Assembly (NCBI RefSeq): GCF_016906305.1
Contig: NZ_JADDOL010000004.1
Coordinates: 186,001 to 250,000, forward strand
Direction of reading: 5' to 3'
From: Alloalcanivorax marinus
GTDB lineage: Bacteria > Pseudomonadota > Gammaproteobacteria > Pseudomonadales > Alcanivoracaceae
DNA length: 64,000 bases
Under the pieces are notes generated by a model. It was not told the DNA's origin, searched no databases, and saw nothing but the letters and a program-made list of their open reading frames with translations. Positions within the stretch are counted from its first letter, which is position 1. The number at the start of each line of letters is the position of its first letter. The translations under genes were made by a program, and so were the position numbers. Below, piece by piece: positions 20,443 to 29,175 of the stretch.

Positions 20443-22011
20443 ATGACCGATATGCTCAGCCAGCGCATCCAGGCGCTGCTTGATTCCGACGCCGCCGCCA
20501 CCCTGGCGGATATTCACCGCGGCATCGAAAAGGAAAGTCTGCGCATCAACGAGCGCGGCACCCTGGCGCGCACGCCGCACCCGACGGAGCTGGGTTCGGC
20601 ACTGACCCACCCGTACATCACCACGGATTATTCCGAGGCCCTGCTGGAGTTCATCACCCCGCCCAGCACCTGCCTGCGCCGGCCGATTGAGTTTCTGGAT
20701 CAGCTGCACCGCTATACCTACCGGCACATCGGCGATGAACTGCTGTGGGTGAATTCCATGCCCTGCATGATCGGCACCGACGACGACGTGCCGGTGGCCG
20801 AGTACGGCCGCTCCAATGTGGGCCGCATGAAGCACATTTACCGCATCGGGCTGGGCCATCGCTATGGCCGCAAGATGCAGACCATCGCCGGCATCCACTA
20901 CAACTTCTCGTTCCCGGAGGCGTTCTGGCGCATCCACCAGGAACTGGAAGGCGAGACCGGCAAGCTGCAGGACTACATTTCCCAGCGTTATTTCGATCTG
21001 ACCCGTAATTTCCAGCGTTATTCCTGGCTGCTGGTGTACCTGTTCGGTGCCTCGCCGGCCCTGTGCGCCACCTTCCTGGCCGGGCGCGACCATCATCTGC
21101 TGGAGCGCTTCGACCACAGCCTCTACAGCCCCAAGGCCACCAGCCTGCGGATGAGCGATCTGGGCTACCAGAACAATGCCCAGTCGTCCCTGGCGATCAG
21201 CTACAACAATCTTCAGGAATACGTGGACACCCTGACCCACGCCATCAAGACCCCGGAGCCGGCCTACGAAAAGCTGGGCGTGCGCGATGCGGAAGGCAAC
21301 TATTTGCAGCTCAACGCCAACATTCTGCAGATCGAGAACGAGTACTACTCCTCGATCCGGCCCAAGCGCACCATCAACCCGGGGGAGCGCCCCACCCTGG
21401 CGCTGCAGCGCCGGGGCGTGGAGTACATCGAAATCCGTGCCCTGGATCTGAACCCGTTCGAGCCGGTGGGCATCAATCAGCAGGAAATCCGCTTCCTGGA
21501 CCTGTTCGCCACCTACTGCCTGCTGCGCGAATCGCCGCAGCTGGAAAGCGACGACTTCAATGCCAGCAAGGAAAACCTGCGCCGGGTGGTCTACCAGGGC
21601 CGTGACACCAGCGTGGAACTGAACAACTGGGGCAAGGCGGTGAGCCTGCGCCAGTGGGGCCTGGAAAAACTCGATCAGATGATCCCCATCGCCGAGCTGT
21701 TCGACCGCACCCACGGCGGCGACAACTACGCCCGTGCCCTGGAGCACCAGCGCGAGAAAATCCGCACCCCGGACGCCACGCCCTCCGGCCGTATTCTGGA
21801 TCGGCTGGAAAGCCGCAATCAGGGCTTTTTCGCGTTCGCTCTGGAGCAGGCCCTGGCCCACCGCGACCACTTCCTGGCGCGGCCGCTGGAAAGCGACGTG
21901 GAACAGGAGCTGCGCCAGGCCGCCCGCGACAGCCTGGCCGAGCAGGCCGCCGTCGAGGCCCAGGCGGAACCGCCGTTCGAGGACTATCTGCGCGACTATT
22001 TCCAGGGCTGA
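20443..22011 (+). CDS. gshA: Glutamate-cysteine ligase
   Basis: A 522-residue enzyme for the first step of glutathione synthesis (ATP-dependent joining of Glu to Cys). Proteobacterial GshA motifs are present: RGIEKESLRIN near residue 27, HPYITTDYSEALLEFITPP, the VGRMKHIYRIGLGHRYGRKMQTIAGIHYNFS region (split here only by text), and VEYIEIRALDLNPFEPVGI near residue 325. The length matches the gammaproteobacterial form. It would supply glutathione for the GST-like protein and for general redox balance. Confidence 0.95.
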   Translation: MTDMLSQRIQALLDSDAAATLADIHRGIEKESLRINERGTLARTPHPTELGSALTHPYITTDYSEALLEFITPPSTCLRRPIEFLDQLHRYTYRHIGDELLWVNSMPCMIGTDDDVPVAEYGRSNVGRMKHIYRIGLGHRYGRKMQTIAGIHYNFSFPEAFWRIHQELEGETGKLQDYISQRYFDLTRNFQRYSWLLVYLFGASPALCATFLAGRDHHLLERFDHSLYSPKATSLRMSDLGYQNNAQSSLAISYNNLQEYVDTLTHAIKTPEPAYEKLGVRDAEGNYLQLNANILQIENEYYSSIRPKRTINPGERPTLALQRRGVEYIEIRALDLNPFEPVGINQQEIRFLDLFATYCLLRESPQLESDDFNASKENLRRVVYQGRDTSVELNNWGKAVSLRQWGLEKLDQMIPIAELFDRTHGGDNYARALEHQREKIRTPDATPSGRILDRLESRNQGFFAFALEQALAHRDHFLARPLESDVEQELRQAARDSLAEQAAVEAQAEPPFEDYLRDYFQG

Positions 22012-22145
22012 GGGGCCGGGGATTTGCCGACCGGCACCGGACGAAGGGTCGAAAAATGTTAACGAGTGGCCATGGCGGTGTCATCGCCCGGTGCTACTCT
22101 GGCGGAACATCCCGTGAACCCGGCGCTTCCGGGCAAGGAGAGGGA

Positions 22146-22349
22146 ATGTTCGAGCCAACATTCGAACCCACCAGGGACCCGTTCGAGAAGGCCTACAACC
22201 GCGGCTGCATGTGGGGCATGGCCGGCGGCGGCGTGGGCCAGTGCCCCTATCTGGACGAGGCCCTGGCGGAATGGTGGGTGCAGGGCTGGGAAGCCGGCGC
22301 CGCCGCCTGGCGTGATCGCCGGGAACCCGCCACGTCCCGCGACGTCTGA
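22146..22349 (+). CDS. Rmf/CrpP-like small protein
   Basis: A 67-residue protein. The start at 22146 is set by AAGGAGAGGG immediately upstream. The middle segment FEKAYNRGCMWGMAGGGVGQ then CPYLDEALAEWWVQGWEAG follows the ribosome modulation factor pattern (A-xx-RG-xx-G-x-AG...CPY...xxWxxGWxxA), with an extra N-terminal ten residues and a different C terminus. Rmf dimerises 70S ribosomes in stationary phase; CrpP-type relatives share the fold but have been linked to other roles. Which applies here is uncertain. It is followed by dsbB 34 bp on. Confidence 0.65.
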   Translation: MFEPTFEPTRDPFEKAYNRGCMWGMAGGGVGQCPYLDEALAEWWVQGWEAGAAAWRDRREPATSRDV

Positions 22350-22383
22350 CACAGCGAACGACTAAAAAAACAGGGAACCCACC

Positions 22384-22887
22384 ATGCAATCGCTGATTCC
22401 GGCGCCCCGCGCGCTCAATGGACTGACTTTGCTCGCCTGCGCGGCCGCCTTCGCCGGCGCGCTCTACATGCAGCACGTGGAAGGGCTGGAGCCCTGCCCG
22501 CTGTGCATCTTTCAACGCATCGCCCTGATCGTGGTGATGGTGATCCTGCTGATCGCCACCCTGCACGGCCCCAAGGGCGTGGGCGTGCGCGTCTACGCGG
22601 TGCTCACCGGCCTGGCCACCCTGGGCGGGGCGGCCATCGCCGTGCGCCACCTGTGGCTGCAGAGCCTGCCCGCCGATGAAGTCCCCGCCTGCGGTCCGAC
22701 CCTGGACTACATGATCGACGCCTTCCCCCTGCACGAGGTGCTGGCCACCGTGCTGTCCGGCTCCGGCGAATGCGCCGAGATCAGCTGGCGGTTCCTGGGC
22801 CTGACCATTCCGGGCTGGTCGCTGGTGGTGTTCGGCGGCGTTCTGGTGGTGGCTCTGATACAATTGTTCCGCCCGCGCCGGGCCTGA
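22384..22887 (+). CDS. dsbB: Disulfide bond formation protein B
   Basis: A 167-residue inner-membrane quinone reductase that reoxidises DsbA. Four membrane helices are visible. The first periplasmic loop carries Cys38-Pro-Leu-Cys41 ([13 protein letters not shown], with the conserved Arg that contacts quinone). The second loop carries the Cys103/Cys130 pair ([10 protein letters not shown] and GSGECAE). The length and all four cysteines fit the family. Confidence 0.95.
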   Translation: MQSLIPAPRALNGLTLLACAAAFAGALYMQHVEGLEPCPLCIFQRIALIVVMVILLIATLHGPKGVGVRVYAVLTGLATLGGAAIAVRHLWLQSLPADEVPACGPTLDYMIDAFPLHEVLATVLSGSGECAEISWRFLGLTIPGWSLVVFGGVLVVALIQLFRPRRA

Positions 22888-22903
22888 ATCCAAAAGCATA
22901 ATA

Positions 22904-22961
22904 ATCGCGGCTGAAGCCGCTCCTACCGAGCAGGAAGAGTAGGAGCGGCCTCAGCCGCGAT
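22904..22961. repeat. REP pair, tails inward
   Basis: ATCGCG...CTCCTAC at 22904-22926 and its inverted copy at 22939-22961, with only 12 bp between. The second copy has one change in its hairpin arm (GGCCTCAGCC). It lies between dsbB and the lrgA-type gene, which run in the same direction, so it could attenuate read-through. Confidence 0.85.
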
Positions 22962-23011
22962 TCGGTTTCGGCCCCGCGCCACCGTGTGTATCCGGCCGCG
23001 GAGACCCAACC

Positions 23012-23368
23012 GTGCTCGATGGTCTGCTGATTCTGTTGCTGTTTCAGTTTCTCGGCGAGGTGGTGATCCACCTCACTGGCCTGCCCCTGCCCGCCCCCGT
23101 GGTAGGGATGGTGCTGCTGTTGCTCGCCCTGATGTTCAATCTGCCCGGTGGCGAGCGCATCGCCGAGGCCGCCGGCGCCCTGATCCGCCATATCAGTCTG
23201 CTGATCTTTCCGCTGGGGGTCGGCATCGTGCTGCAGTGGAGCCGCTATCAGGACTACGCCCTGGCGCTCACCGTGGCGGTGGTGCTGGGCACCGTGATCG
23301 CCCTGGTGCTGGTCACCCTGCTGCTGAAATGGCTGATGCCGGCGCCGCCGGAGCGTCCCCATGACTGA
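23012..23368 (+). CDS. lrgA: CidA/LrgA family holin-like membrane protein
   Basis: A 118-residue protein with four predicted membrane helices. The start is GTG at 23012 with GGAGA upstream. LLFQFLGEVVIHLTGLPLPAPVVGMVLLL and AGALIRHISLLIFPLGVGIV are typical of the family, which modulates murein hydrolase export, autolysis or small-metabolite transport. Its end overlaps the lrgB start by 8 bp, so the two are coupled. Confidence 0.88.
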   Translation: MLDGLLILLLFQFLGEVVIHLTGLPLPAPVVGMVLLLLALMFNLPGGERIAEAAGALIRHISLLIFPLGVGIVLQWSRYQDYALALTVAVVLGTVIALVLVTLLLKWLMPAPPERPHD

Positions 23369-24068
23369 ACTGGTGCACACCCCGCTGTTCGGCCTGATCC
23401 TGACCCTGGCCAGCTACCGGATGGCGATCTGGATCTACGGCAAGGCGCACAGCCTGCCGGTGCTGCACCCGTTCCTCGTCGCCTCGATTCCGGTGATCGT
23501 GGTGCTGCCGCTGGTGGGCCTGTCCTACGAGGAATACCGCCAGCAAACCGAAATCCTCTCCTTCCTGCTGGGCCCGGCCACGGTGGCGCTGGCCTGGCCG
23601 CTGTACCGGCAACTGCGCACCGTGCGCCAGGTCTGGCGGCCGGTGCTGATCACCACCCTGGTGGGCGCCGCCCTGGCGGCGGGCATTTCCATCGGGCTGG
23701 CCTGGTGGCTGGGCGCGCCGGAGCCGGTGGTGGGATCCCTGGCGCCCAAGTCGATCACCACGCCGATCGCCGTGGAAGTGGTGAAAAGCACCGACGGTTT
23801 CGTGTCCCTGGCCGCCGGCGCCGTGGCCATCACCGGCATCGTCGGCGCCCTGCTGGCCGGGCCGGTGTTCCGCCTGCTGCGGGTGCGTGACGACCGGGTG
23901 CGCGGCTTCGCCCTGGGCCTGGTGGCCCACGCCATCGGCACCGCCCGGGCCTTTGAATTCGGCGAGAAAGCCGGCGCCTTCGCCGGTCTGGCCCTGGGCC
24001 TGACCGGGCTGGTCACCGCCCTGGCGCTGCCCTGGCTGTGGCCCTGGATCGCCGGTTGGTTGTTTTAA
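23361..24068 (+). CDS. lrgB: LrgB/CidB family membrane protein
   Basis: A 235-residue polytopic protein. Family motifs: FLGPATVALAWPLYRQ, the GSLAPKSITTPIAVEVVK segment, ITGIVGALLAGPVF, and GFALGLVAHAIGTARAFEFGEKAGAFAGLA. It works with the overlapping lrgA-type gene, probably in holin-like control of cell lysis or glycolate/pyruvate-type transport as reported for relatives. The role in this organism is not determined by sequence. Confidence 0.9.
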   Translation: MTELVHTPLFGLILTLASYRMAIWIYGKAHSLPVLHPFLVASIPVIVVLPLVGLSYEEYRQQTEILSFLLGPATVALAWPLYRQLRTVRQVWRPVLITTLVGAALAAGISIGLAWWLGAPEPVVGSLAPKSITTPIAVEVVKSTDGFVSLAAGAVAITGIVGALLAGPVFRLLRVRDDRVRGFALGLVAHAIGTARAFEFGEKAGAFAGLALGLTGLVTALALPWLWPWIAGWLF

Positions 24069-24308
24069 CGCCGGTTCTTATGACAAATCCGTCTTTACCG
24101 GCAACTGACTGACCGCCAAGCCTTTTTGTCGCCGGTGTGTAAAACCTGCCCCTTCCCCCCGTTGCCGCCGGCGCCGCCCCGGGGCTAGCCTCGAAATCCC
24201 CCCACCCGATGTCCGGCGTATTGGCGCCGGGGTGGCTGTTCACCGGATCGTCAGCCCCCACAACGAACGCCGGCGCCGCCTGCCGGCAAGGAACAAGGAG
24301 CGACCGTC

Positions 24309-24797
24309 ATGGCACCCCCCGCTTTATCCCCCCTGATGCAATGGCGCCGTATCGAGGCCCTGGTCGGCGCCTGGCTGGAACAGCGCCAGCAGCTGATCGT
24401 GTTGCTGTGCGCCCTGCAGGGCCTGAAAGGTTTCGACGACGCCCGCCCGCGCCCGGTGCAGAGCCAGGTGCGCGAGTTCTGCCAGCTGCTGATGGACTAC
24501 ATCAGCGCCGGCTATTTCGAGGTGTACCGGGAGCTGGTGCGCGAGGCGCGCCGGTATCGGGACACGCCCACCCCGGAGGTGGCCTCCCATATCCTTCGTC
24601 AGCTGGACCTCTCCACGGAGGAGGCCCTGGCCTTCAACGAGGATTTCGACAGCGACGATCACTGCCTGGTGCAACTGGAGCAGCTACCGGAACGGCTCAC
24701 GCGGCTGACGGAGGTGCTGGAGGAACGGTTCGCGCTGGAGGACCAGTTGATTCTGAGCGTGCATCAGGCGCCCCGTCGTCACGCCCTGCGGCACTGA
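24309..24797 (+). CDS. rsd: Anti-RNA polymerase sigma-70 factor (Rsd/AlgQ)
   Basis: A 162-residue helical protein; the start at 24309 is preceded by AAGGAG. It matches the Rsd/AlgQ pattern with RIEALVGAWLEQRQQLIVLLCALQG, the LMDYISAGYFEVYRELV core and EFCQLL. Rsd binds region 4 of the housekeeping sigma factor and favours alternative sigma use in stationary phase; in pseudomonads it also affects alginate and siderophore genes. A strong terminator follows. The 240 bp upstream hold no recognisable gene. Confidence 0.85.
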   Translation: MAPPALSPLMQWRRIEALVGAWLEQRQQLIVLLCALQGLKGFDDARPRPVQSQVREFCQLLMDYISAGYFEVYRELVREARRYRDTPTPEVASHILRQLDLSTEEALAFNEDFDSDDHCLVQLEQLPERLTRLTEVLEERFALEDQLILSVHQAPRRHALRH

Positions 24798-24812
24798 ATC
24801 CGCGGGACCACG

Positions 24813-24842
24813 AAAAAGGCCACCCGGAGGTGGCCTTTTTTT
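24813..24842. terminator. Bidirectional intrinsic terminator between rsd and the FKBP gene
   Basis: AAAAAGGCCACC pairs with GGTGGCCTTTTT around a CGGA loop, with T-runs on the plus strand and a matching A-run at the left that reads as T on the minus strand. It serves the convergent ends of rsd and the FKBP-type isomerase. Confidence 0.92.
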
Positions 24843-24860
24843 CGGCGTCGTGAAGCGCGC

Positions 24861-25622
24861 TTACTCGGTGTCGCCTTCCCCGGCGTCACCTTGCTGAGCG
24901 CTCTCGCCTTTCTTCTGCACGTCCAGCAGCTCGACTTCGAAGATCAGCACCTGGTTGGGGCCGATGTCGCCGCCAGCGCCCTGTTCGCCGTAGCCCAGCT
25001 CCGGCGGCAGGTACAGCTTCCACTTGTCACCGACTTTCATCATCGGCAGCGCTTCCTGCCAGCCCGGGATGATGTGCTTGAGGCCGAACACGGCGGGCTT
25101 GTCACGCTCGATGGAGCTGTCGAACACGGTGCCGTCCACCAGGGAGCCCTTGTAGTGCACTTCCACGGTGTCTTCCAGGGTGGGCGACGCGGCGCCTTCC
25201 TCACCGGATTCCAGCACTTCGTACTGCAGACCGCTGTCGGTGGTTTTCACACCGTCTTTCTCGGCGTTTTCCTCGAGGAACTTCTTGGACTCCTCCAGGT
25301 TGGTCTTGGCCAGCTCTTCCTGTTCCTTCTGGCGCGCTTCCATCATGCGGGTCTGGTAGTCACGGATCAGCTGATCCATGTCTTCGTTCTCGCCCAGACG
25401 GGATTCCGGATTGTCGCCGAAGCCGTCACGCAGACCGGCGATCATGGCGTCCAGATCCAGGTTGTTCATGGCGCTCATCTGTTCGGCGCTGCGGAAACCC
25501 AGAGCATAGGACGCTTTCTGATCGGCGCTTTCCAGCTTGACGTCGTTGCTCTTGTCTTCGTTGTCTCCGCCACAGGCCGCCAGCAGGATACTGCCGGCCA
25601 GCACGATTGCGATCTTCTTCAT
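24861..25622 (-). CDS. FKBP-type peptidyl-prolyl isomerase, Mip/FkpA-like lipoprotein
   Basis: A 253-residue periplasmic foldase. The signal peptide ends in the lipobox LLAAC (Cys17). Residues 30-125 form the helical dimerisation domain (KASYALGFRSAEQMSAMN). The C-terminal FKBP domain starts near residue 135 with DTVEVHYKGSLVDGTVFDSS, PAVFGLKHIIPGWQEALPMM, and YLPPELGYGEQGAGGDIGPN with the usual aromatic pocket. An acidic, low-complexity tail follows. It probably assists folding of envelope proteins. Confidence 0.92.
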   Translation of the reverse strand: MKKIAIVLAGSILLAACGGDNEDKSNDVKLESADQKASYALGFRSAEQMSAMNNLDLDAMIAGLRDGFGDNPESRLGENEDMDQLIRDYQTRMMEARQKEQEELAKTNLEESKKFLEENAEKDGVKTTDSGLQYEVLESGEEGAASPTLEDTVEVHYKGSLVDGTVFDSSIERDKPAVFGLKHIIPGWQEALPMMKVGDKWKLYLPPELGYGEQGAGGDIGPNQVLIFEVELLDVQKKGESAQQGDAGEGDTE

Positions 25623-25947
25623 TCTGCCTCCGTTGGCTTACGTTTATTTTCCCTGCGCCGGTGGTCCTCTCCGCGCAAGTCCTCCGCGGTGATCCTGGTC
25701 GACGCTACCGGTTAACGCATGACCGCGTTTTCCCCCGATTGGTTCCCTCTCCGTCGACTGCGGGCGGACGAAGAGGGTTCATTGTGCCTTTCCGCGGGCC
25801 GCTGTCAAAACCGGGATTCACGAAATCTCTCCGGATCGCATGCTTTAACGGTCAAGGTGCCAAGAGCGATGCCGGCCCGGGACGCAACGTCTGTATTAAT
25901 TCTGAGCACCCAAACCGGTTATAGTGCGCTCGGAGGGGAAGCAGACT
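25623..25947. other. Intergenic region upstream of parA-like gene
   Basis: The 325 bp between the divergent FKBP and ParA starts contain no convincing coding sequence. A TATAGT hexamer at 25919-25924 could be the -10 element for the ParA-like gene, but no good -35 is seen at the right distance. The stretch between 25725 and 25870 has no recognisable feature. Confidence 0.5.
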
Positions 25948-26712
25948 ATGCCCAATAACACCAATAGCGATCCGACGCCCGGCGACCCGACCCTGGCGCC
26001 GCCGTCGGCGCGCCGGGTGGCGCGCCAGGATGAGCGGCGGCTGGTGATCCTGATCGCCAACAGCAAAGGGGGCTGTGGCAAGACCACGCTGGCCACCAAT
26101 CTGGCCGCCTATTTCAGCCTGGCCGGCCAGGCGGTCACCCTGCTGGACCTGGACCCGCAGCAGTCCGCCACCCAATGGGTACGGCTGCGCCAGGACCCGA
26201 TGGTCGAAGCGCTGGGCTGGCCGGCGGACGAACCGGTGTCCCTGGGGCGGCTGCAGGATCAGTTGCAGCGGGCCCGTGACGTGGTGGTGATCGACTCACC
26301 GGCGGGCATGGACCGCCACACCCTGGACCATGTGCTGCGGGTGGCGCAGGTGGTGCTGATACCCGTGTTGCCCAGCCCCATCGACATCCGCGCCACCACC
26401 CGCTTCGTGCAGAACGTGATGCTGGCGCCCAGCTATCAACGGCGCCCGCGCCGGCTGGCGGTGATCGCCAACCGGGCGCGCACCCGCACGCGCATGTACG
26501 AGGCGTTGCGGCAGTTTCTGGCGAGTCTGAAGATTCCCTATCTCGTGACGCTGCGCGACACCCAGCAATACGTGCAGGCCATGGCCGACGGCGGCAGCAT
26601 GCTCGACCCCAGCGGCCCGCGCCATCAGGCCGACCAGCGTCACTGGCAGCTGATCGGCGAGTGGCTCGAGGTGCAGCGCCACCTTATCCGCTCGCTGCCC
26701 GGCTTTCGCTGA
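25948..26712 (+). CDS. Orphan ParA-family ATPase
   Basis: A 254-residue P-loop ATPase. ATG 25948 is chosen because GGAGGGG precedes it; a GTG at 25924 is a less likely start. It has the deviant Walker A KGGCGKTT (residues 40-47), the LLDLDPQQSATQW switch, and VVVIDSPAGMDRHTLD as Walker B, with a 30-residue Pro-rich N-terminal tail. No parB, minD partner or chemotaxis gene adjoins it, so it may position some other cargo. Its 3' end overlaps the convergent TIGR02444-like gene by 29 bp. Confidence 0.82.
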   Translation: MPNNTNSDPTPGDPTLAPPSARRVARQDERRLVILIANSKGGCGKTTLATNLAAYFSLAGQAVTLLDLDPQQSATQWVRLRQDPMVEALGWPADEPVSLGRLQDQLQRARDVVVIDSPAGMDRHTLDHVLRVAQVVLIPVLPSPIDIRATTRFVQNVMLAPSYQRRPRRLAVIANRARTRTRMYEALRQFLASLKIPYLVTLRDTQQYVQAMADGGSMLDPSGPRHQADQRHWQLIGEWLEVQRHLIRSLPGFR

Positions 26713-27160
26713 GCGCCGCCAGCTCTTCCAGCAGCGCCTGCAGGCCCTCGCACTGGGCCACTTCCGGCACCACCAGCAGCAGCCAGCCCAGGGCCGTTTC
26801 CGTGCCCTCGCCGGGCTGGGTACGGGCCAGCCCGGCCAGCTGCTCCAGCAACAGCCGTTCGCCTTCCAGCTCCGCTTCCTGAATCTGGCGCTTCAGCTCA
26901 GCGGCGCCGTCTTCCGCCGCGCGCCGCCGCACCGCGCGCAGCGGCCGCAGATAGCGCTCCTCGAAGCGCTCGGCGTGGCCGCTCAGGCGTCGTCCCAGGG
27001 CCGCGTCCGGGCGTCGCCCGCCGCGGGCCAACCACAGCGCCACCAGCAGCGTCGCCACCGGCACGCCGTAGTCATCCTGCAGGCGCAGACACACCCGCTC
27101 CACGTTCTTGTCCCGCCACAGGCCCAGTGCGAATCGCCACAGGGTCGGCTCGTTGTCCAT
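26684..27160 (-). CDS. TIGR02444-like hypothetical protein
   Basis: A 158-residue soluble, helix-rich protein of unknown function. The opening LWRFALGLWRDKNVERVCLR, then LQDDYGVPVATLLVALWLA, is the TIGR02444 pattern, usually found beside an ABC-F gene in pseudomonad-like genomes, as here (divergent yheS 72 bp away). The C-terminal two-thirds are charged and coiled-coil-like (AAELKRQIQEAELEGERLLL). The last 29 bp overlap the end of the ParA gene on the other strand. Confidence 0.7.
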   Translation of the reverse strand: MDNEPTLWRFALGLWRDKNVERVCLRLQDDYGVPVATLLVALWLARGGRRPDAALGRRLSGHAERFEERYLRPLRAVRRRAAEDGAAELKRQIQEAELEGERLLLEQLAGLARTQPGEGTETALGWLLLVVPEVAQCEGLQALLEELAALSESRAASG

Positions 27161-27232
27161 GCTGGTTCCCCTTCTGTTGGAACGGCGCTTGGCCTACACT
27201 GCGCCGGTCTTTTTCCGTCGTAAAACCCGATT

Positions 27233-29134
27233 ATGCTCTCCCTGGAACACATCAATCTGCGCCGTGGCTCCGACCTGTTGCTGGAGGACGCCGGCTTCGT
27301 GCTGCATAAAGGCGCCCGGGTGGGTCTGGTGGGCAAGAACGGCAGTGGCAAGAGCTCGCTGTTCCGGCTGATCCTGGGAGAGCTGGAACCGGACGGCGGC
27401 CACCTGCAACGGCCGGCGGACTGGCGCCTGGCCATGATGGCCCAGGAAGTGCCGGCACTGGAACAGGCGGCGCTGGAGTATGTGCTCGACGGCCACCGCC
27501 CCCTGCGCCGCGCGGAGGCCGCCCTGGCGCGGGCCCAGGCCGACGGGGACGACGCCGGCATCGCCGCCGCCCACGCGGAACTGGACGCCGTGCGCGCCTG
27601 GGAGCAACCGGCCCGGGCGGCCACCCTGCTGGCCGGGCTGGGCTTTTCCGAGGCCCAGCAGAAGCAGCCGGTGAGCGCCTTTTCCGGTGGCTGGCGCATG
27701 CGCCTCAATCTGGCCCAGGTACTGCTCAGCGACGCCGACCTGATGCTGCTGGACGAACCCACCAACCACCTGGATCTGGACGCCATTCTCTGGCTGCAGC
27801 AGTGGCTGACCCAGCACCCCGGCGCGCTGATGCTGATCTCCCACGACCGCGCTTTCCTGGACGCCACCGTCGGCGAGATTCTGCACATCGAGCAGCGCCG
27901 GCTGAAACGCTACACCGGCACCTATTCCGATTTCGAACGGCAGCGCGCCGAGCAGCTTTCCCTGCAGCAAAAGATGCATGAGAAGCAGCAGGTGCAGATC
28001 GCCCATCTGCAGAAGTTCATCGACCGCTTCAAGGCCAAGGCCACCAAGGCCAAGCAGGCGCAGAGCCGGGTCAAGGCGCTGGAAAAGCTGGAACGCATCG
28101 GCCCCGCCCATGTGGATTCCGAGTTCAGCTTCGGCTTTCTCAAGCCGGAGCGGCTGCCCAACCCGATGATCGATCTGGACGGCGTCACCTGCGGCTATGA
28201 AGGCGCGCCGATTCTCGGCAACGTGACAATGAGCCTGCGGCCGGAGTCACGCATCGGCCTGCTGGGCCCCAACGGCGCCGGCAAGTCCACGCTGATCCGC
28301 ACCCTGGTGGGCGAACTGGCGGCCCTGGACGGCCGGCTGAAGCGGGACCCGGACCTGGCGGTGGGCTATTTCCACCAACAGCAGGTGGACCGGCTGGCCG
28401 CCGACGACACCCCCTACCAGCTGATCAATCGCGCCCATCCCAAATGGACCGAGCAGCAGGTGCGCAATGAACTGGGCGCCTTCGGCTTCCACGGCGACGC
28501 GGTGTTCGAGCCGGTGGGCCGCTTCTCCGGCGGCGAAAAGGCGCGCCTGGCGCTGGCGCTGATCGTGCACGAGAAACCGGCGCTGCTGCTGCTCGACGAA
28601 CCGGCCAACCACCTGGACCTGGAGATGCGCGAGGCGCTGACCCTGGCGCTGCAGGAGTTCGAGGGCGCCGTGGTGCTGGTGTCCCACGACCGCCACCTGC
28701 TGGAAACCACGGTGGACGAGTTCCAGCTGGTGGCCGAGGGCACGGTGCGCGCCTTCGACGGCGACCTGGACGATTACGCCCGCTGGCTGCAGCAGGCCCG
28801 CCGGGAGGCCAACGCGGCGGCGCGCGCGGAACCCGCCGCCGGCCGCGACGACGCCCGCCAGCGCCGCCAGAACGCGGCCAAACGCCGCGAGCAGTTGCGG
28901 CCGCTGAAAAAGGAAGTGGAAAAGCTGGAGAAGGCGCTGGACCGGGAGAGCGACGCGCTCACCGAGGTGGAGACCGCCCTGGCCGACGAAACGCTGTACA
29001 CCGACGCTGGCCGCAAGGACGAACTGCAGGCGCTGCTGGCCCGCCAGGGCGACCTGAAGAACCGCCGGGAAGAACTGGAGATGGCGCTGCTGGAGGCCAT
29101 GGAGAAATTGGAAGAGGCGGAAGCTTCTCTGTAA
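27233..29134 (+). CDS. yheS: ABC-F family ATPase, YheS-like
   Basis: A 633-residue protein with two ABC domains and no membrane segments, as in translation-associated ABC-F factors. The first Walker A is GKNGSGKSS near residue 36 and its signature SGGWRMRLNLAQVLL; the DEPTNHLDLD Walker B follows. The linker has FIDRFKAKATKAKQAQSRVKAL. The second domain has GPNGAGKSTL, FSGGEKARLALALI and DEPANHLDLEM. A C-terminal coiled coil spans about residues 535-630. Length, linker and coiled coil match YheS better than EttA or Uup. It probably acts on stalled ribosomes. Confidence 0.9.
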   Translation: MLSLEHINLRRGSDLLLEDAGFVLHKGARVGLVGKNGSGKSSLFRLILGELEPDGGHLQRPADWRLAMMAQEVPALEQAALEYVLDGHRPLRRAEAALARAQADGDDAGIAAAHAELDAVRAWEQPARAATLLAGLGFSEAQQKQPVSAFSGGWRMRLNLAQVLLSDADLMLLDEPTNHLDLDAILWLQQWLTQHPGALMLISHDRAFLDATVGEILHIEQRRLKRYTGTYSDFERQRAEQLSLQQKMHEKQQVQIAHLQKFIDRFKAKATKAKQAQSRVKALEKLERIGPAHVDSEFSFGFLKPERLPNPMIDLDGVTCGYEGAPILGNVTMSLRPESRIGLLGPNGAGKSTLIRTLVGELAALDGRLKRDPDLAVGYFHQQQVDRLAADDTPYQLINRAHPKWTEQQVRNELGAFGFHGDAVFEPVGRFSGGEKARLALALIVHEKPALLLLDEPANHLDLEMREALTLALQEFEGAVVLVSHDRHLLETTVDEFQLVAEGTVRAFDGDLDDYARWLQQARREANAAARAEPAAGRDDARQRRQNAAKRREQLRPLKKEVEKLEKALDRESDALTEVETALADETLYTDAGRKDELQALLARQGDLKNRREELEMALLEAMEKLEEAEASL

Positions 29135-29140
29135 CCCGGG

Positions 29141-29175
29141 ATCGCGACTGAAGCGGAACGCCGCCCGGTCGCGAT
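29141..29175. repeat. REP variant with extra inner stem
   Basis: ATCGCGAC (29141-29148) pairs with GTCGCGAT (29168-29175), and an inner GCGG/CCGC pair (29153-29156 with 29161-29164) gives a second stem not present in ordinary REP copies. It sits between convergent yheS and the DUF502 gene and overlaps the latter's stop codon, so it may terminate both transcripts. A closely similar variant occurs at 44813-44850. Confidence 0.65.
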
